From: a virus
DNA: 35,825 nt
Direction: 5' to 3' (one strand)
Virus record (IMG/VR): IMGVR_UViG_3300042988_000731
Coordinates: 1 to 35,825 of that record
A model generated the notes under the pieces. The model saw nothing but the letters and a program-made list of their open reading frames with translations, was not told the origin of the DNA and made no database searches. The position numbers and the translations under genes were made by a program. Below, piece after piece: positions 16,239 to 24,883 of this stretch (positions are counted from its first letter, which is position 1; every line of letters starts with the position of its first letter).

Positions 16239-16247
16239 GGAGAATCT

Positions 16248-16709
16248 ATGACCACACAGCCGTCAACGTTTGGAATGACTTGTCCCATTTGTGGCACCGT
16301 AATGGTCCCAGATGGAATGGGTGGTTCGTTACCGCACTACTGCACCTTTAAGCTGAACCAGCAAAACGTCCAACTGTGGACCCCAGCTATCGAAGCTGTG
16401 AATGACCAGATTGCCGTTGAGCCGTTCAAGAACGACCTGACCGATGTGGTGCAGAAGGGGACCGGTTTCAATACCATGAAGGGTGCCACCACTTTGACCG
16501 GGTGTCGGGTGATCTATGGCAATAAGGACTACCCGGCTGGCCAGACGGTCTATGTTCGGGCTGAGCTTGCCAAGGATCCCATCGGTAAGTCAGTTCTTGA
16601 TGTCGAGGGTGTCAAGGTGACGTTCATCCCCGTCAAGGAAATCAAACTGGTCAAGCGGTACGACCCCAACTGGAATCAGTCGTCAGTTAGCTATGGGAAG
16701 CTTCCATGA
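16248..16709 (+). CDS. Zinc-finger plus GroES-like domain protein, candidate co-chaperonin (153 aa)
   Basis: The N-terminus has a likely zinc site: C12-x2-C15 and H30-x-C32. Residues about 50-136 follow the layout of a GroES (Cpn10) barrel. An opening strand NDQIAVEPF resembles DRVIVK. Next comes a flexible Gly/Thr-rich stretch where the mobile loop would be, then CRVIYG, then AGQTVYVRAEL resembling GDIVIF, and finally VTFIPVKEIKLV resembling EVLIMSESDILAIV. The similarity is by pattern only. The mobile-loop hydrophobic tripeptide is not obvious, so the call is tentative. The window also encodes a GroEL-like protein, which would need a lid. AAGGAG lies 5 nt before ATG. The other reading is an unrelated beta-barrel. 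Confidence 0.5.
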   Translation: MTTQPSTFGMTCPICGTVMVPDGMGGSLPHYCTFKLNQQNVQLWTPAIEAVNDQIAVEPFKNDLTDVVQKGTGFNTMKGATTLTGCRVIYGNKDYPAGQTVYVRAELAKDPIGKSVLDVEGVKVTFIPVKEIKLVKRYDPNWNQSSVSYGKLP

Positions 16710-17668
16710 AAACATTGTACGTAGGCGACCCCCACGTTACTGTGGAGGAAATGGATGACTGTGAGAAGCTTCTGGCCCTGGTCTACAGGACGGCAGAGGA
16801 ACAGTTCTGCACAGACATCGTTTTCCTAGGCGACCTGCACAACAACTTCGCGGTCACCAATGTCCGGGTCACGGCTTTCTGGCTACGCTGGCTGAGATTG
16901 CTGGCCAGCAGATTTAAGGTGCTTGCCCTAGTTGGCAACCACGATATGCTTGGGAATGGACAGCCACTCCCTCATGCGCTCATTCCTTACGAAGACCTCA
17001 TTACAGTTATCGATGCCTCCAAGCTAATCGGGAACACTTTGTTCGTGCCGTACATTGCGGACCCCAATCTTTTCATTAGTGAAGTTAAGAAGTTCCCGCA
17101 AGCTGAGCGCATCGTTTGTCACCAAGAATTCAACGGGGCGGCTTACGATAACGGGTACTTTGCTCCACATGGGGTGGACCCCAATCTTATGCAAGTGCCT
17201 GTAATCTCTGGACATATTCATACCCCACAACGTTTGGGGAACGTCTGGTATCCGGGTGCTCCACGCTGGCGAACCCTATCCGATGCTGCTGTTCAGGAGC
17301 GTTACCTTCACGCCATTAGTGATACCGGTGCCAGTGCCGTCTTCCCGACCTCACCGCACGTTAAGCGGGTTGTTGATATTGTAATCACGCCAGAGACAGC
17401 CCATATCGTACACCTTTTCGCTAAGAAGGATGACTACCGGATTCATGTAGAGGGGCCAGCGGTCTTCGTTAAAGAGCAGCTAGAAAAACTGGCTGGTTAC
17501 ACAGAGACAAACAAGAAGGTGTCTTCTATCGTTACCGACAGTCGAGTCATCCGGGTCAAGGAATCAGAGGGCATCGACGTAGCTTTCCAGAAATACGTCG
17601 GAGCTTTCAAACCCAAGAATGGCACCTCGCCAGTAGCCTTGGCGGAATTGGCAGCAGACAGACTATAA
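16706..17668 (+). CDS. sbcD: SbcD/Mre11-like nuclease subunit (320 aa)
   Basis: This 320-residue metallophosphoesterase is of the SbcD/Mre11 type (T4 gp47 counterpart). The metal-site motifs appear in order: GDPHV at 7-11, GDLHNN at 42-47, GNHDML at 78-83, CHQEFNG near 139, and GHIHTPQ near 170. A C-terminal part of about 100 residues would hold the capping and SbcC-contact region. With the SbcC-like ATPase at 8285-10387 it would form an ATP-dependent nuclease for processing DNA ends. The start overlaps the GroES-like gene by 4 nt, and GGAAG lies upstream. Confidence 0.92.
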   Translation: MKTLYVGDPHVTVEEMDDCEKLLALVYRTAEEQFCTDIVFLGDLHNNFAVTNVRVTAFWLRWLRLLASRFKVLALVGNHDMLGNGQPLPHALIPYEDLITVIDASKLIGNTLFVPYIADPNLFISEVKKFPQAERIVCHQEFNGAAYDNGYFAPHGVDPNLMQVPVISGHIHTPQRLGNVWYPGAPRWRTLSDAAVQERYLHAISDTGASAVFPTSPHVKRVVDIVITPETAHIVHLFAKKDDYRIHVEGPAVFVKEQLEKLAGYTETNKKVSSIVTDSRVIRVKESEGIDVAFQKYVGAFKPKNGTSPVALAELAADRL

Positions 17669-17676
17669 GGAGCCAC

Positions 17677-18168
17677 ATGATAATCAACGCTACACCCGTC
17701 ATCTATGTTGAAGACCCGTCATACAAGTGGCACCGACGCTTTGTGGATATGGCACAAACCGTTGCAGCTTGGTCTAAGGATCGTAGTACCAAAGTCGGAG
17801 CGGTGATTGTCCGCGAGCGTACCCTCCTATCTACCGGGTTCAATGGTTTTCCGGTTGGAGTAAATGATGATGTAGAGGAACGTCATGGGCGGCCAGCGAA
17901 GTATCTCTATACAGAGCACGCTGAGCGCAACGCCATTCTACAGGCTGCCAAGTTTGGCATTCGCCTGGATGGAACAACGATGTATATGAACTATGCACCC
18001 TACCCATGTGCCGATTGTACGCGAGCGGTGATTCAGTCTGGCATCAAGCGCATCATCACTTCGGGTATCGAATTCCCCGGCGTGTCGAAAGATATGTGGG
18101 ATGGCCATTTTAGGGCAGCTAAAGAAATGCTACAGGAGGCTGGCGTAGTCGTTTACGCCATACAATAA
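17677..18168 (+). CDS. dCMP deaminase family protein (163 aa)
   Basis: This is a zinc-dependent deaminase that turns dCMP into dUMP, the precursor for dTMP. The zinc and catalytic residues are seen in TEHAERNAI near 78-86 (His ligand and proton-shuttling Glu) and PYPCADC near 109-115 (two Cys ligands). The N-terminal MAQTVAAWSKDRSTKVGAVI matches the deoxycytidylate deaminase start. No thymidylate synthase lies in the window, so the product would feed a host or off-window enzyme. AAGGAG lies 4 nt before ATG. Confidence 0.93.
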   Translation: MIINATPVIYVEDPSYKWHRRFVDMAQTVAAWSKDRSTKVGAVIVRERTLLSTGFNGFPVGVNDDVEERHGRPAKYLYTEHAERNAILQAAKFGIRLDGTTMYMNYAPYPCADCTRAVIQSGIKRIITSGIEFPGVSKDMWDGHFRAAKEMLQEAGVVVYAIQ

Positions 18169-18545
18169 TGAAACCGACAATCGCAGTAGACCATGAGAAG
18201 CAACTGATCCTCCTCCGCGACCTGACGGCTCGCATGGGAGTCATCCACGAAGCTCAACAACTACAACTCAAAATGTGGCCAATCGTCCTCTTTACTCATG
18301 GCCAAAAGTTTGAGGAGCGTGTCGATATCAATGGCAAGGAAGTGGACTTCATCATCCTACAGACCAAGGGGAAGAAGCCTGCGGACATGGACGAGCGGTT
18401 CAAGGCTCTGAACGATTGGACTAAGTGGTTACTGGGTGATGATTGGTTGGTCCGGGTTAAGCTTCGCGACAAGGTGCTGTACCGGGGTATGCGTCGAGTG
18501 GCGTTGCGTGATAAGGCTGATGAAGCCAAGGCAAAGGAGGGGTAA
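18168..18545 (+). CDS. Hypothetical protein (125 aa)
   Basis: This 125-residue protein is not recognised. It has a helical N-terminus, a beta segment (MWPIVLFTHGQKFEER), and a Lys/Arg-rich C-terminal half ending in charged residues. The ATG overlaps the dCMP deaminase stop (TAATG), and no separate Shine-Dalgarno is seen, so expression probably depends on coupling. The stop overlaps the next start. It belongs to a run of three small genes ahead of the terminase. Confidence 0.75.
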   Translation: MKPTIAVDHEKQLILLRDLTARMGVIHEAQQLQLKMWPIVLFTHGQKFEERVDINGKEVDFIILQTKGKKPADMDERFKALNDWTKWLLGDDWLVRVKLRDKVLYRGMRRVALRDKADEAKAKEG

Positions 18546-18760
18546 TGAGCAAGGTACGAAACGCTCTTAATGAGCTAGTCGAACTGCTAGAAAAGGGGCA
18601 AGCGGTCAGAGGCAAGACTCCTCTTCTAGAGGATCTATCTCCTCACCGGTTTTGGCGCAAGACCACCTACGACCATAAGCCAATTGACTTGCACGCTAAG
18701 GGGAAGAAGCTAACCCGAGAACTAAGCGACATGGAGATTTGGCATGCCATCAGCAAGTAA
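18545..18760 (+). CDS. Small basic hypothetical protein (71 aa)
   Basis: This 71-residue protein is rich in Lys, Arg and His with an N-terminal helix (MSKVRNALNELVELLEKG). No family is recognised. A strong AAAGGAGG ribosome site precedes it inside the previous gene. It overlaps the next gene by 17 nt, in keeping with the tight operon. Confidence 0.75.
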   Translation: MSKVRNALNELVELLEKGQAVRGKTPLLEDLSPHRFWRKTTYDHKPIDLHAKGKKLTRELSDMEIWHAISK

Positions 18761-19097
18761 GACGGTGGAAGTCAAGAATAGCACGTACCTGAAGGTTGTC
18801 GAAACCGACACCCTCTTGTTTGAGTATGTGATGCTTCCCATTGCGGACCTCAGTAACCGGTATCTCTATCGGTTTGTCGAGCCCGTCCCAACCGGCTGGA
18901 CGGAAGGTAAACCTATTTCGTTGATAGACGTTTTGGGTATCAATGGGAAGTTTGAAGACAAGCTTCGTAGAGAAGCAATGAAGATGTGGTACAAGCTGCT
19001 TGACGACATCCCTGGTGAGTGGCCGGTCGAGGCCCAGTGGCTTAAGCTTATCAGCAAGGTCACCCTGCGCGAGTGTCACATCGTTCCAAAGGAATAG
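18744..19097 (+). CDS. Hypothetical protein (117 aa)
   Basis: This is a 117-residue protein with a beta-rich N-terminal half (VEVKNSTYLKVVE, LLFEYVMLPIADL) and helical C-terminal half. It is not recognised. GGAG lies about 8 nt before ATG, inside the upstream gene. It ends with TAG one base before the small terminase start, which suggests co-expression with packaging genes. Confidence 0.75.
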   Translation: MPSASKTVEVKNSTYLKVVETDTLLFEYVMLPIADLSNRYLYRFVEPVPTGWTEGKPISLIDVLGINGKFEDKLRREAMKMWYKLLDDIPGEWPVEAQWLKLISKVTLRECHIVPKE

Positions 19098-19098
19098 T

Positions 19099-19677
19099 AT
19101 GGCAGAAGAGATTGTTTTATCGCCCGTAGACAAGCTTACCCCGGAGGAACGTAAGGCTTACAAGCTTTACATCCAGAAGGGCGACCCTCCACTTGCTCCC
19201 GGGGTGCAGGCTCAACTCTACATGCTGTACCTGAATGGTTCAAGCTGCGAAGAAATCGTTAAGCTCAACCCCAACTTCACTCTAGGCATGGTGGCCAGAG
19301 CTAAGGTAGAGGGGTTGTGGGACGACCGTCGCGATACCCATCTACAGAACCTCTTTGAGAACGTGCGCGAGCGAGTGCAACAGGTACAGATGGAGTCGGT
19401 CATGTTTTCCGCCGACCTACTCTCCTCTGCCAACAAGATGTTTGGAGATAAGCTCAAGAGGTATATCCAGACCGGGGACGAGCGAGAGCTTGGCACCCTA
19501 CGCATCGATAGCCTTAAGCAGTACCGTGATGCTGTCGAGCTACTCCTCAAGCTAACAGGCCAGGACAAGAAGGTTGAAGTGTCGGGACAGGTCAAGCAGA
19601 CCGTTGAATTCACGGGGCCTATGTCGCCCAAGGATGCAGCCGCACTTCTCAAGAGTGCCAACATCAAGGAGAGCTAA
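19099..19677 (+). CDS. terS: Terminase small subunit (192 aa)
   Basis: The start at 19099 (MAEEIVLSPVDK) is chosen because it follows the previous stop, with AAAGGA 6 nt upstream; the longer open frame overlaps the upstream gene. The N-terminal half has a helix-turn-helix-like segment (SSCEEIVKLNPNFTLGMVAR). The middle is helical, as in small terminase oligomerisation domains, and a short beta C-terminus (VSGQVKQTVEFTG) would contact TerL. TerS recognises phage DNA to start packaging. The assignment rests on this layout and on its place immediately before the large subunit, with a 49-aa gene between. Confidence 0.78.
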   Translation: MAEEIVLSPVDKLTPEERKAYKLYIQKGDPPLAPGVQAQLYMLYLNGSSCEEIVKLNPNFTLGMVARAKVEGLWDDRRDTHLQNLFENVRERVQQVQMESVMFSADLLSSANKMFGDKLKRYIQTGDERELGTLRIDSLKQYRDAVELLLKLTGQDKKVEVSGQVKQTVEFTGPMSPKDAAALLKSANIKES

Positions 19678-19826
19678 TGCTAAACAAGATAAAGTGCTTC
19701 CTACGGGGCCACCGCTGGGTAGCTTGGTACAACGCAGGTTGGGTTTGCCAGAGATGTTCCAAAACCATTGTAGAGGCTAGTCAAATAGAGCCGAAGGATA
19801 GAGTTATCACCCGGGCTACGGAATAA
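19677..19826 (+). CDS. Zinc-knuckle mini-protein between the terminase subunits (49 aa)
   Basis: This 49-residue frame starts MLNKIKCFLRGHRW and has C7-x4-H12 followed by CQRC near residues 24-27. The layout fits the short CxxxxHxW...CxxC zinc proteins common in phages. It is real by context: its ATG overlaps the TerS stop and its TAA overlaps the TerL start, both as TAATG, and CAAGGAG lies just upstream. Function is unknown; a link to packaging is positional. Confidence 0.75.
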   Translation: MLNKIKCFLRGHRWVAWYNAGWVCQRCSKTIVEASQIEPKDRVITRATE

Positions 19827-21787
19827 TGATTGAAGGACCGACACCAGAACAACTTGAGGCGGCGCTGTTTGTCCTCCCCGAGACTAAGGAAGACCTCCAC
19901 CAGTGGATTAGGGTCTATCTGGGTATTAACTTGCCCGCTGTCATTGTTGACCCGGATTCCAACTCTTCCCCAATGGACATGGTGTGGGAGCTTTACGATG
20001 CTGCCCGATTGAACAAGCCTGAGTACAGCCAAGTTCTAGCATACGCAGCCCGCGACTCCTTCAAGACCTTCTCAGCCGCCATCTTTGAAATGCTCTGCGT
20101 CGTCCTCCTGGGACGATCAGTAGCTCACATGGCCGCTATCGAGTCCCAGGCAAAGAAGAGTCAGCAGTACCTCAAGCGTCACATCAACCGCCCGTACATT
20201 CGTAAATTCGTTACGGTCAAGAACGAGCGGTTCGTTGAGATCACCCGATACCACAACGCTGTTACTGGGCGCAACTTGACCACCGAAGAATTTGCTGGCC
20301 TCCTAGCAGCCGACCAAGCAAGCTACGAGGAAATCAAACACTACGTCACCATCGTTATTTGTACCATCGCCGGTGCTAACTCAGAACACGTACCGGTAAT
20401 GATCGTGGACGAAGTTGACGTTGTGGAAAACCCGGACGCTTACGAAGAAGCGAAGATGATTCCCGCACCTATGAACGGGAAGATGCCCATCACCCTTTAC
20501 ACCTCTACCCGTAAGTATTCCTACGGACTTGTCCAGAAGGAAATCGACCAGCAGGCAGAAACGGGCCTGCTCATTCGCCACTGGAACCTAATCGATGTCA
20601 CCCACCCATGCCCTTCCTTCCGACACCAGCCCGAAAAGGAAAAGATCAAGGTTTGGTACAACGACGAGTCTCTCAAGACCATTTCCGACGCTGACTACAA
20701 CCTCTTTGACCAAGTAGAGAAGGACAAGTGGCATGAAGATGAAGCCTACTACGGCTGCCTTCACAACTGCCGCCTCTTCGCCATGTGCCGTGGTCGCTTG
20801 GCTACCAAAACTGTCTGCCCCCGCTGCGACGGGAACGGAGTAAACTGCGGCGGTTTCCTCAAGCCGGTCGAACACACTCAAAACGTGTTCCGCAAGGTGA
20901 CCATTGACAAGGCCCAGGCTCAGCTACTCTGCCGCAAGCCCTCGACTCAGGGGTTGATCTACCCCAATTTCAACCGCGATACCCACATGAAGACCGCCGC
21001 CGACATGGCGTTCATCATCGATGGCGAGAAGCGCAAGGACTCCTTCTCCAAGAGCGACCTCATAGCGTTGCTCAAGGAGCGAGGGGCGCGTTTTGTGGCC
21101 GGTATCGACCATGGATTCAGTCACAACTTTGTCGTCGTCCTGGGGGCCATTTACGGCCAACGGCTCTATATCTTCGATGTCATCGCCCAGGCTGAGTTAG
21201 AGCTATCTCAAAAGGTCGAAATCTGCCTACAGCGAGTTTCCCCGCACGATCCAGAGGTCTGGGCCGATACGGAAGCTCCCGGAGACAACAAAACCCTTAA
21301 GAAAGACGCCCATTTACGTATCAAGGAGTGGGTAAAAGGCAAGGGATCGGTCATCGACGGCATTTCTTTGGTCCGTCTAGCCATCATGCCCGCTCTTGGC
21401 AAGGCAGAAGATGTCCGATTGTACCTTTTGAAGAACGATGAAGGCTGCGATCACCTTGCCCAGCGCATTTCTACGTATCACTGGGTCGTAGATGCGGCTG
21501 GACGCCTCACCAAAGAGCCCGATGACGAGGATGATGACGAGTGCGATGCCCTCAGATACCTCGTAATGAACGCCATGTCTATCAAAATGAAGGCATCGGT
21601 GAGCGAAGTGGACCGATTGGGTGACCAAAGCAAGCGGGAACCTCTCCAAGAGGGCAAAAAACAGTACAATCTCAATACGTGGATGCAGCAAATCATCGTA
21701 GAGCGCACCGGAATCGACTATGACGGTGAAGTAGTCGATGAAGGGCCAAAAGTGGGCGGAAAGGGCTCATTCAATTGGAATTTCTAG
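19826..21787 (+). CDS. terL: Terminase large subunit with a zinc-binding insertion (653 aa)
   Basis: This is the packaging motor ATPase and nuclease. The Walker A is the atypical ARDSFKT at residues 75-81, and VMIVDEVDVVE near 191 is Walker B plus the catalytic Glu. The RNase H-like nuclease has FVAGIDHGFSH near 424, WADTEAPGD near 474 and DDDECDALRYLV near 570 as the three acidic clusters. Between the two domains, about residues 310-350, an insertion contains seven cysteines (GCLHNCRLFAMCRG, then CPRCDGNGVNC) and probably binds zinc. At 653 residues it is longer than most TerL proteins, partly due to this insertion. It ends in TAG. Confidence 0.94.
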   Translation: MIEGPTPEQLEAALFVLPETKEDLHQWIRVYLGINLPAVIVDPDSNSSPMDMVWELYDAARLNKPEYSQVLAYAARDSFKTFSAAIFEMLCVVLLGRSVAHMAAIESQAKKSQQYLKRHINRPYIRKFVTVKNERFVEITRYHNAVTGRNLTTEEFAGLLAADQASYEEIKHYVTIVICTIAGANSEHVPVMIVDEVDVVENPDAYEEAKMIPAPMNGKMPITLYTSTRKYSYGLVQKEIDQQAETGLLIRHWNLIDVTHPCPSFRHQPEKEKIKVWYNDESLKTISDADYNLFDQVEKDKWHEDEAYYGCLHNCRLFAMCRGRLATKTVCPRCDGNGVNCGGFLKPVEHTQNVFRKVTIDKAQAQLLCRKPSTQGLIYPNFNRDTHMKTAADMAFIIDGEKRKDSFSKSDLIALLKERGARFVAGIDHGFSHNFVVVLGAIYGQRLYIFDVIAQAELELSQKVEICLQRVSPHDPEVWADTEAPGDNKTLKKDAHLRIKEWVKGKGSVIDGISLVRLAIMPALGKAEDVRLYLLKNDEGCDHLAQRISTYHWVVDAAGRLTKEPDDEDDDECDALRYLVMNAMSIKMKASVSEVDRLGDQSKREPLQEGKKQYNLNTWMQQIIVERTGIDYDGEVVDEGPKVGGKGSFNWNF

Positions 21788-21815
21788 CCGCAATCTTTGA
21801 CAAAGGAGTGTGCCC

Positions 21816-22799
21816 ATGGCCTCAACCCCCGCTTTTCTAAATATCAACTCGTCTGCCGTTGCTTTTCAGGATCAAGTTCTGACAAACAACCCCCTTCTGC
21901 GCTCATTTGACTGGAATCGTCGCCTAAACAACATCCAAGTCGCTAGTCCAGAGGCGCGGACGTTTACGGTGCCCGGTCGTCAGATGATGACCCTCTTTAA
22001 CTCTGCCCGAGCCACCACTATCGACGCTACGACCATCTTTGCGGTCAAGTATCTCTCTGGTAGCACCTATCGCTTCGCTTGGACGGGCGGCACCAACCCC
22101 TCATTGGCTACCGATCAGGCTTTGACCTTTGGTGTGACCAATTTTACGGTGGCTGTCGCTTCCAACCAAGTTGTGACCATCACGGCACTCTCCGGTACCC
22201 CGTTCATTAACGTAACGGCTGGCGCAACTCTCTATATCAATGGTCCCACTGACGTAGCTGTACCTACCTTCAACATCCTTAACTCCGGGTACTGGAATGT
22301 GTCTACGGCTACCTCTACCGTACTGACCCTAGTTCGCCCATCGGGTTCCCCTTTCTCAGCCATTGCTGAAACGGTTACTGGGGCAACCGGGGCTAACGAC
22401 ATGATTGCATTCGTCCCTACGACCGTACAGGTAGGAGACAAGATGCGTATCTCTGCGGGGTTCGCAGTGGATACTCGTCAGACCTACGAAGTTGTTGAGG
22501 TCACTTCCGATTGGGTCAAGGTCGTCAGCACCCTCCCCTTACCGGATGAAGCTGGCATCATCCCTACTTCCTCTGGCATGGTGTTTTACCTAGCCAAGCG
22601 TTTTACCCGTATCGAGGTCAACCAGCGTGCCAACATTTACTATAACGGCGCTGGCGATCAAGCACAAGAGTTAGAGCCGTGGGTGTCTGGTGATGCATCC
22701 CAGATGGCGTGGCAAGAGCGAGTCGGACCCGTATGGTCGCTCCTCGTTTACAATCTTTCCCAGGTGCCGATGACGGTCAATGTCTTTAGCTGTGAATAA
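21816..22799 (+). CDS. Beta-rich virion-associated protein (327 aa)
   Basis: Start MASTPAFLN at 21816 is chosen because AAAGGAG lies 8 nt upstream; a GTG at 21810 is less likely. The sequence is low in charge, rich in Thr, Ser, Val, Ala and Asn, with repeated beta-strand-like patterns and no cysteine until the last residues, typical of capsid decoration, fibre or tail-surface proteins. It sits between TerL and portal, an uncommon place for a structural gene. The family is not recognised, and the structural role is inferred from composition and position. Confidence 0.75.
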   Translation: MASTPAFLNINSSAVAFQDQVLTNNPLLRSFDWNRRLNNIQVASPEARTFTVPGRQMMTLFNSARATTIDATTIFAVKYLSGSTYRFAWTGGTNPSLATDQALTFGVTNFTVAVASNQVVTITALSGTPFINVTAGATLYINGPTDVAVPTFNILNSGYWNVSTATSTVLTLVRPSGSPFSAIAETVTGATGANDMIAFVPTTVQVGDKMRISAGFAVDTRQTYEVVEVTSDWVKVVSTLPLPDEAGIIPTSSGMVFYLAKRFTRIEVNQRANIYYNGAGDQAQELEPWVSGDASQMAWQERVGPVWSLLVYNLSQVPMTVNVFSCE

Positions 22800-22810
22800 G
22801 GAGCCGTCCC

Positions 22811-24883
22811 ATGGCAAAGCGCCCCGTTGTTAACAAAACGGTCAAGTTGTTTTTGGCCGATCCAAACTCTACTCCGTTGGACAAGGTAGAGAAGATGGAG
22901 AACGACCCGACTGAGAGTCCGTTGCTTAAGAGCATGCTCTCTGCCCTTAGCGACCAGGGTGATTCCATTCAGCGTTTGTCGTTTGAGCGTGACCCGACTC
23001 AGAACAACGAGTACGCTGCAATTTACCGCCAGAAGATCCGCCTCATTCCAGACTTCCTCCTCAAGAGGGTGTCGATTCAAGACGACCTAGTAGCCGCTAT
23101 CATCAATGCTCGTTCTAACCAGCTTTCTGCGTTCGGTCGTCCACAGCCAGATCGTTTCTCCCTAGGATACAAAGTAGATATCAAGCCTGAGATTGCGGAG
23201 AAAGCCGACGAACAGGAAAAAGAAACTCTAGCCAAGCGGGTAGACAAGTTTGAGAAGCGACTCCTCACCTGTGGAGCTACGAAGGGCTGGGAGCAGGAAG
23301 AGGCTTTGACCCTTTCCCGCTTCCTAGCCATGCAGACCCGCAACGCTCTCGTTCTTGGACGGTTCGCTACGGAAATGTTGTATGCACCAGATGACAATGG
23401 CACCAAGGAATTCCACTCTTTCCGCCCGGTAGACGCTGGTACTATTTATCGCGCCGCCCCCTACAAGACTACGGCTGAGAACGTTCGTAAGCAAGCTCGC
23501 AAGCTTATGGAGCAGATGCTTAACCGAAAGATCAAGGAGGAAGAGGCTGAAAACTTCGATGAAAACTACCCGTGGGTACAGGTCATCAACGGCTTGCCGA
23601 TTCAAGTGTTTACTGGCAAGGAGCTTGCTGTTCATACTGTTTATCCTGTCACTGACGTTGAGCTACAGGGCTATCCACTTACCCCACTAGACACTGTAAT
23701 CGCAGCCGTTACCACACATATCAACATAACTTCACACAACAAGCTATTCTTCCAATCTGGTCGAGCCGCCAAGGGCATGCTCGTTATTCAGAGCGAGGAC
23801 TTGAGTGAGAACGAGGTGGCTAAGATTCGCCAGCAGTTCCAGGCGAACATCAACAACGTTAACAACTCCTGGCGCATGCCGGTGTTCGCGATTGGCCCGA
23901 AGGATCAGGTTACTTTCCAGCCTATCGAGACTACTGCACGCGACATGGAATTCCAGTACCTATCGGACAGCAACGCCCGAGTCATCCTCTCTGCCTTCCA
24001 GATGTCCCCAGAGGAGCTACCCGGTTATGCCCATCTGTCTCGCGGTACCAATAACCAAAGCCTTTCTGAGAGCAACAAAGAGTATCAGCTAGAGGCGCAC
24101 CGCGACACCGGCATCCGTCCCCTACTTGCCCAGTTTGAGGACTTCCTAAACGGGACCATCTTCCCAGCAATGGACGAGGAGCTAAGCAAGCTCTGCGTCA
24201 TCAAGCTTGTGGGTTTGGATGCAGATTCAGCAGAAAAGGAAGCCGTCCGTCTATCGACCGACATGCCTCTTCACATGAACATGGACGAGGTACTGTCCCA
24301 TGTGGAAAAGGACCCAATCGGTAAGGAGTTTGGTGGTGAGTTCCTGATCAACCCCCAATGGCAAGCCATTCTCGACAAGTACGTCGAAGTGGGAGTCATT
24401 CAGGAGAAGTTCTTTGGCCGAAAGGGTGCTAGCCAAGACCCAACCATGAAGTATTACCGCGACCCCTTCTGGTTCCAGTGGCAACAGCTACAGCTACAGA
24501 TGATGCAGATGCAGCAAGAGGCACAGGCACAGCAGCAGGCAGCCGCGCAAGGCCAGCCGCCTCCCGGTGAGGGTGGTGGAGGCGAAGGTGGCCCACCCCC
24601 AGAAGGCGGCGGTGAAGGTGGTCCCCCGCCAGAGGAAGGGCAGGCTCCCCAAGAAGAACAGCCCCAGGAGCAGGGTGGTGGTCAGGAATTGACGCAGGGC
24701 GTTGACCAAGCCCTGGCTGATATGTCTAAGTCTGAAGCCCAGCTACCCCCTTCTAAGCGCCGGTTGGTAGTCCAGCAGCGTCGTACCATTAAACACATCA
24801 TGGACGCTTGGGAGAACGACGCTCGCGCAGCCATAGATGACATTCTAGACATTGCAGAGGCACATGCTCCCAAGGAGAAGTAA
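22811..24883 (+). CDS. Portal protein with low-complexity C-terminal tail (690 aa)
   Basis: This is the portal, the dodecameric channel of the head vertex. The call rests on size, position (after TerL, before a Mu F-like gene) and portal-like segments: a helical N-terminus, SIQDDLVAAIINARSNQLS near 95, a long helix in the core (ENEVAKIRQQFQANINN), and NARVILSAFQMSPEELPGY near 390. Residues about 555-630 are Gln/Gly/Pro/Glu-rich low complexity. The last 60 residues are charged helix. AAGGAG lies 7 nt before ATG, and the stop overlaps the next start (TAATG). Confidence 0.85.
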   Translation: MAKRPVVNKTVKLFLADPNSTPLDKVEKMENDPTESPLLKSMLSALSDQGDSIQRLSFERDPTQNNEYAAIYRQKIRLIPDFLLKRVSIQDDLVAAIINARSNQLSAFGRPQPDRFSLGYKVDIKPEIAEKADEQEKETLAKRVDKFEKRLLTCGATKGWEQEEALTLSRFLAMQTRNALVLGRFATEMLYAPDDNGTKEFHSFRPVDAGTIYRAAPYKTTAENVRKQARKLMEQMLNRKIKEEEAENFDENYPWVQVINGLPIQVFTGKELAVHTVYPVTDVELQGYPLTPLDTVIAAVTTHINITSHNKLFFQSGRAAKGMLVIQSEDLSENEVAKIRQQFQANINNVNNSWRMPVFAIGPKDQVTFQPIETTARDMEFQYLSDSNARVILSAFQMSPEELPGYAHLSRGTNNQSLSESNKEYQLEAHRDTGIRPLLAQFEDFLNGTIFPAMDEELSKLCVIKLVGLDADSAEKEAVRLSTDMPLHMNMDEVLSHVEKDPIGKEFGGEFLINPQWQAILDKYVEVGVIQEKFFGRKGASQDPTMKYYRDPFWFQWQQLQLQMMQMQQEAQAQQQAAAQGQPPPGEGGGGEGGPPPEGGGEGGPPPEEGQAPQEEQPQEQGGGQELTQGVDQALADMSKSEAQLPPSKRRLVVQQRRTIKHIMDAWENDARAAIDDILDIAEAHAPKEK

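Noticed and set aside
19000-19677. Longer start for the small terminase at 19000
   Set aside because: It would overlap the upstream gene by about 100 nt, and the extension has shadow-like Ser/Arg-rich composition; the ATG at 19099 has AAAGGA upstream.
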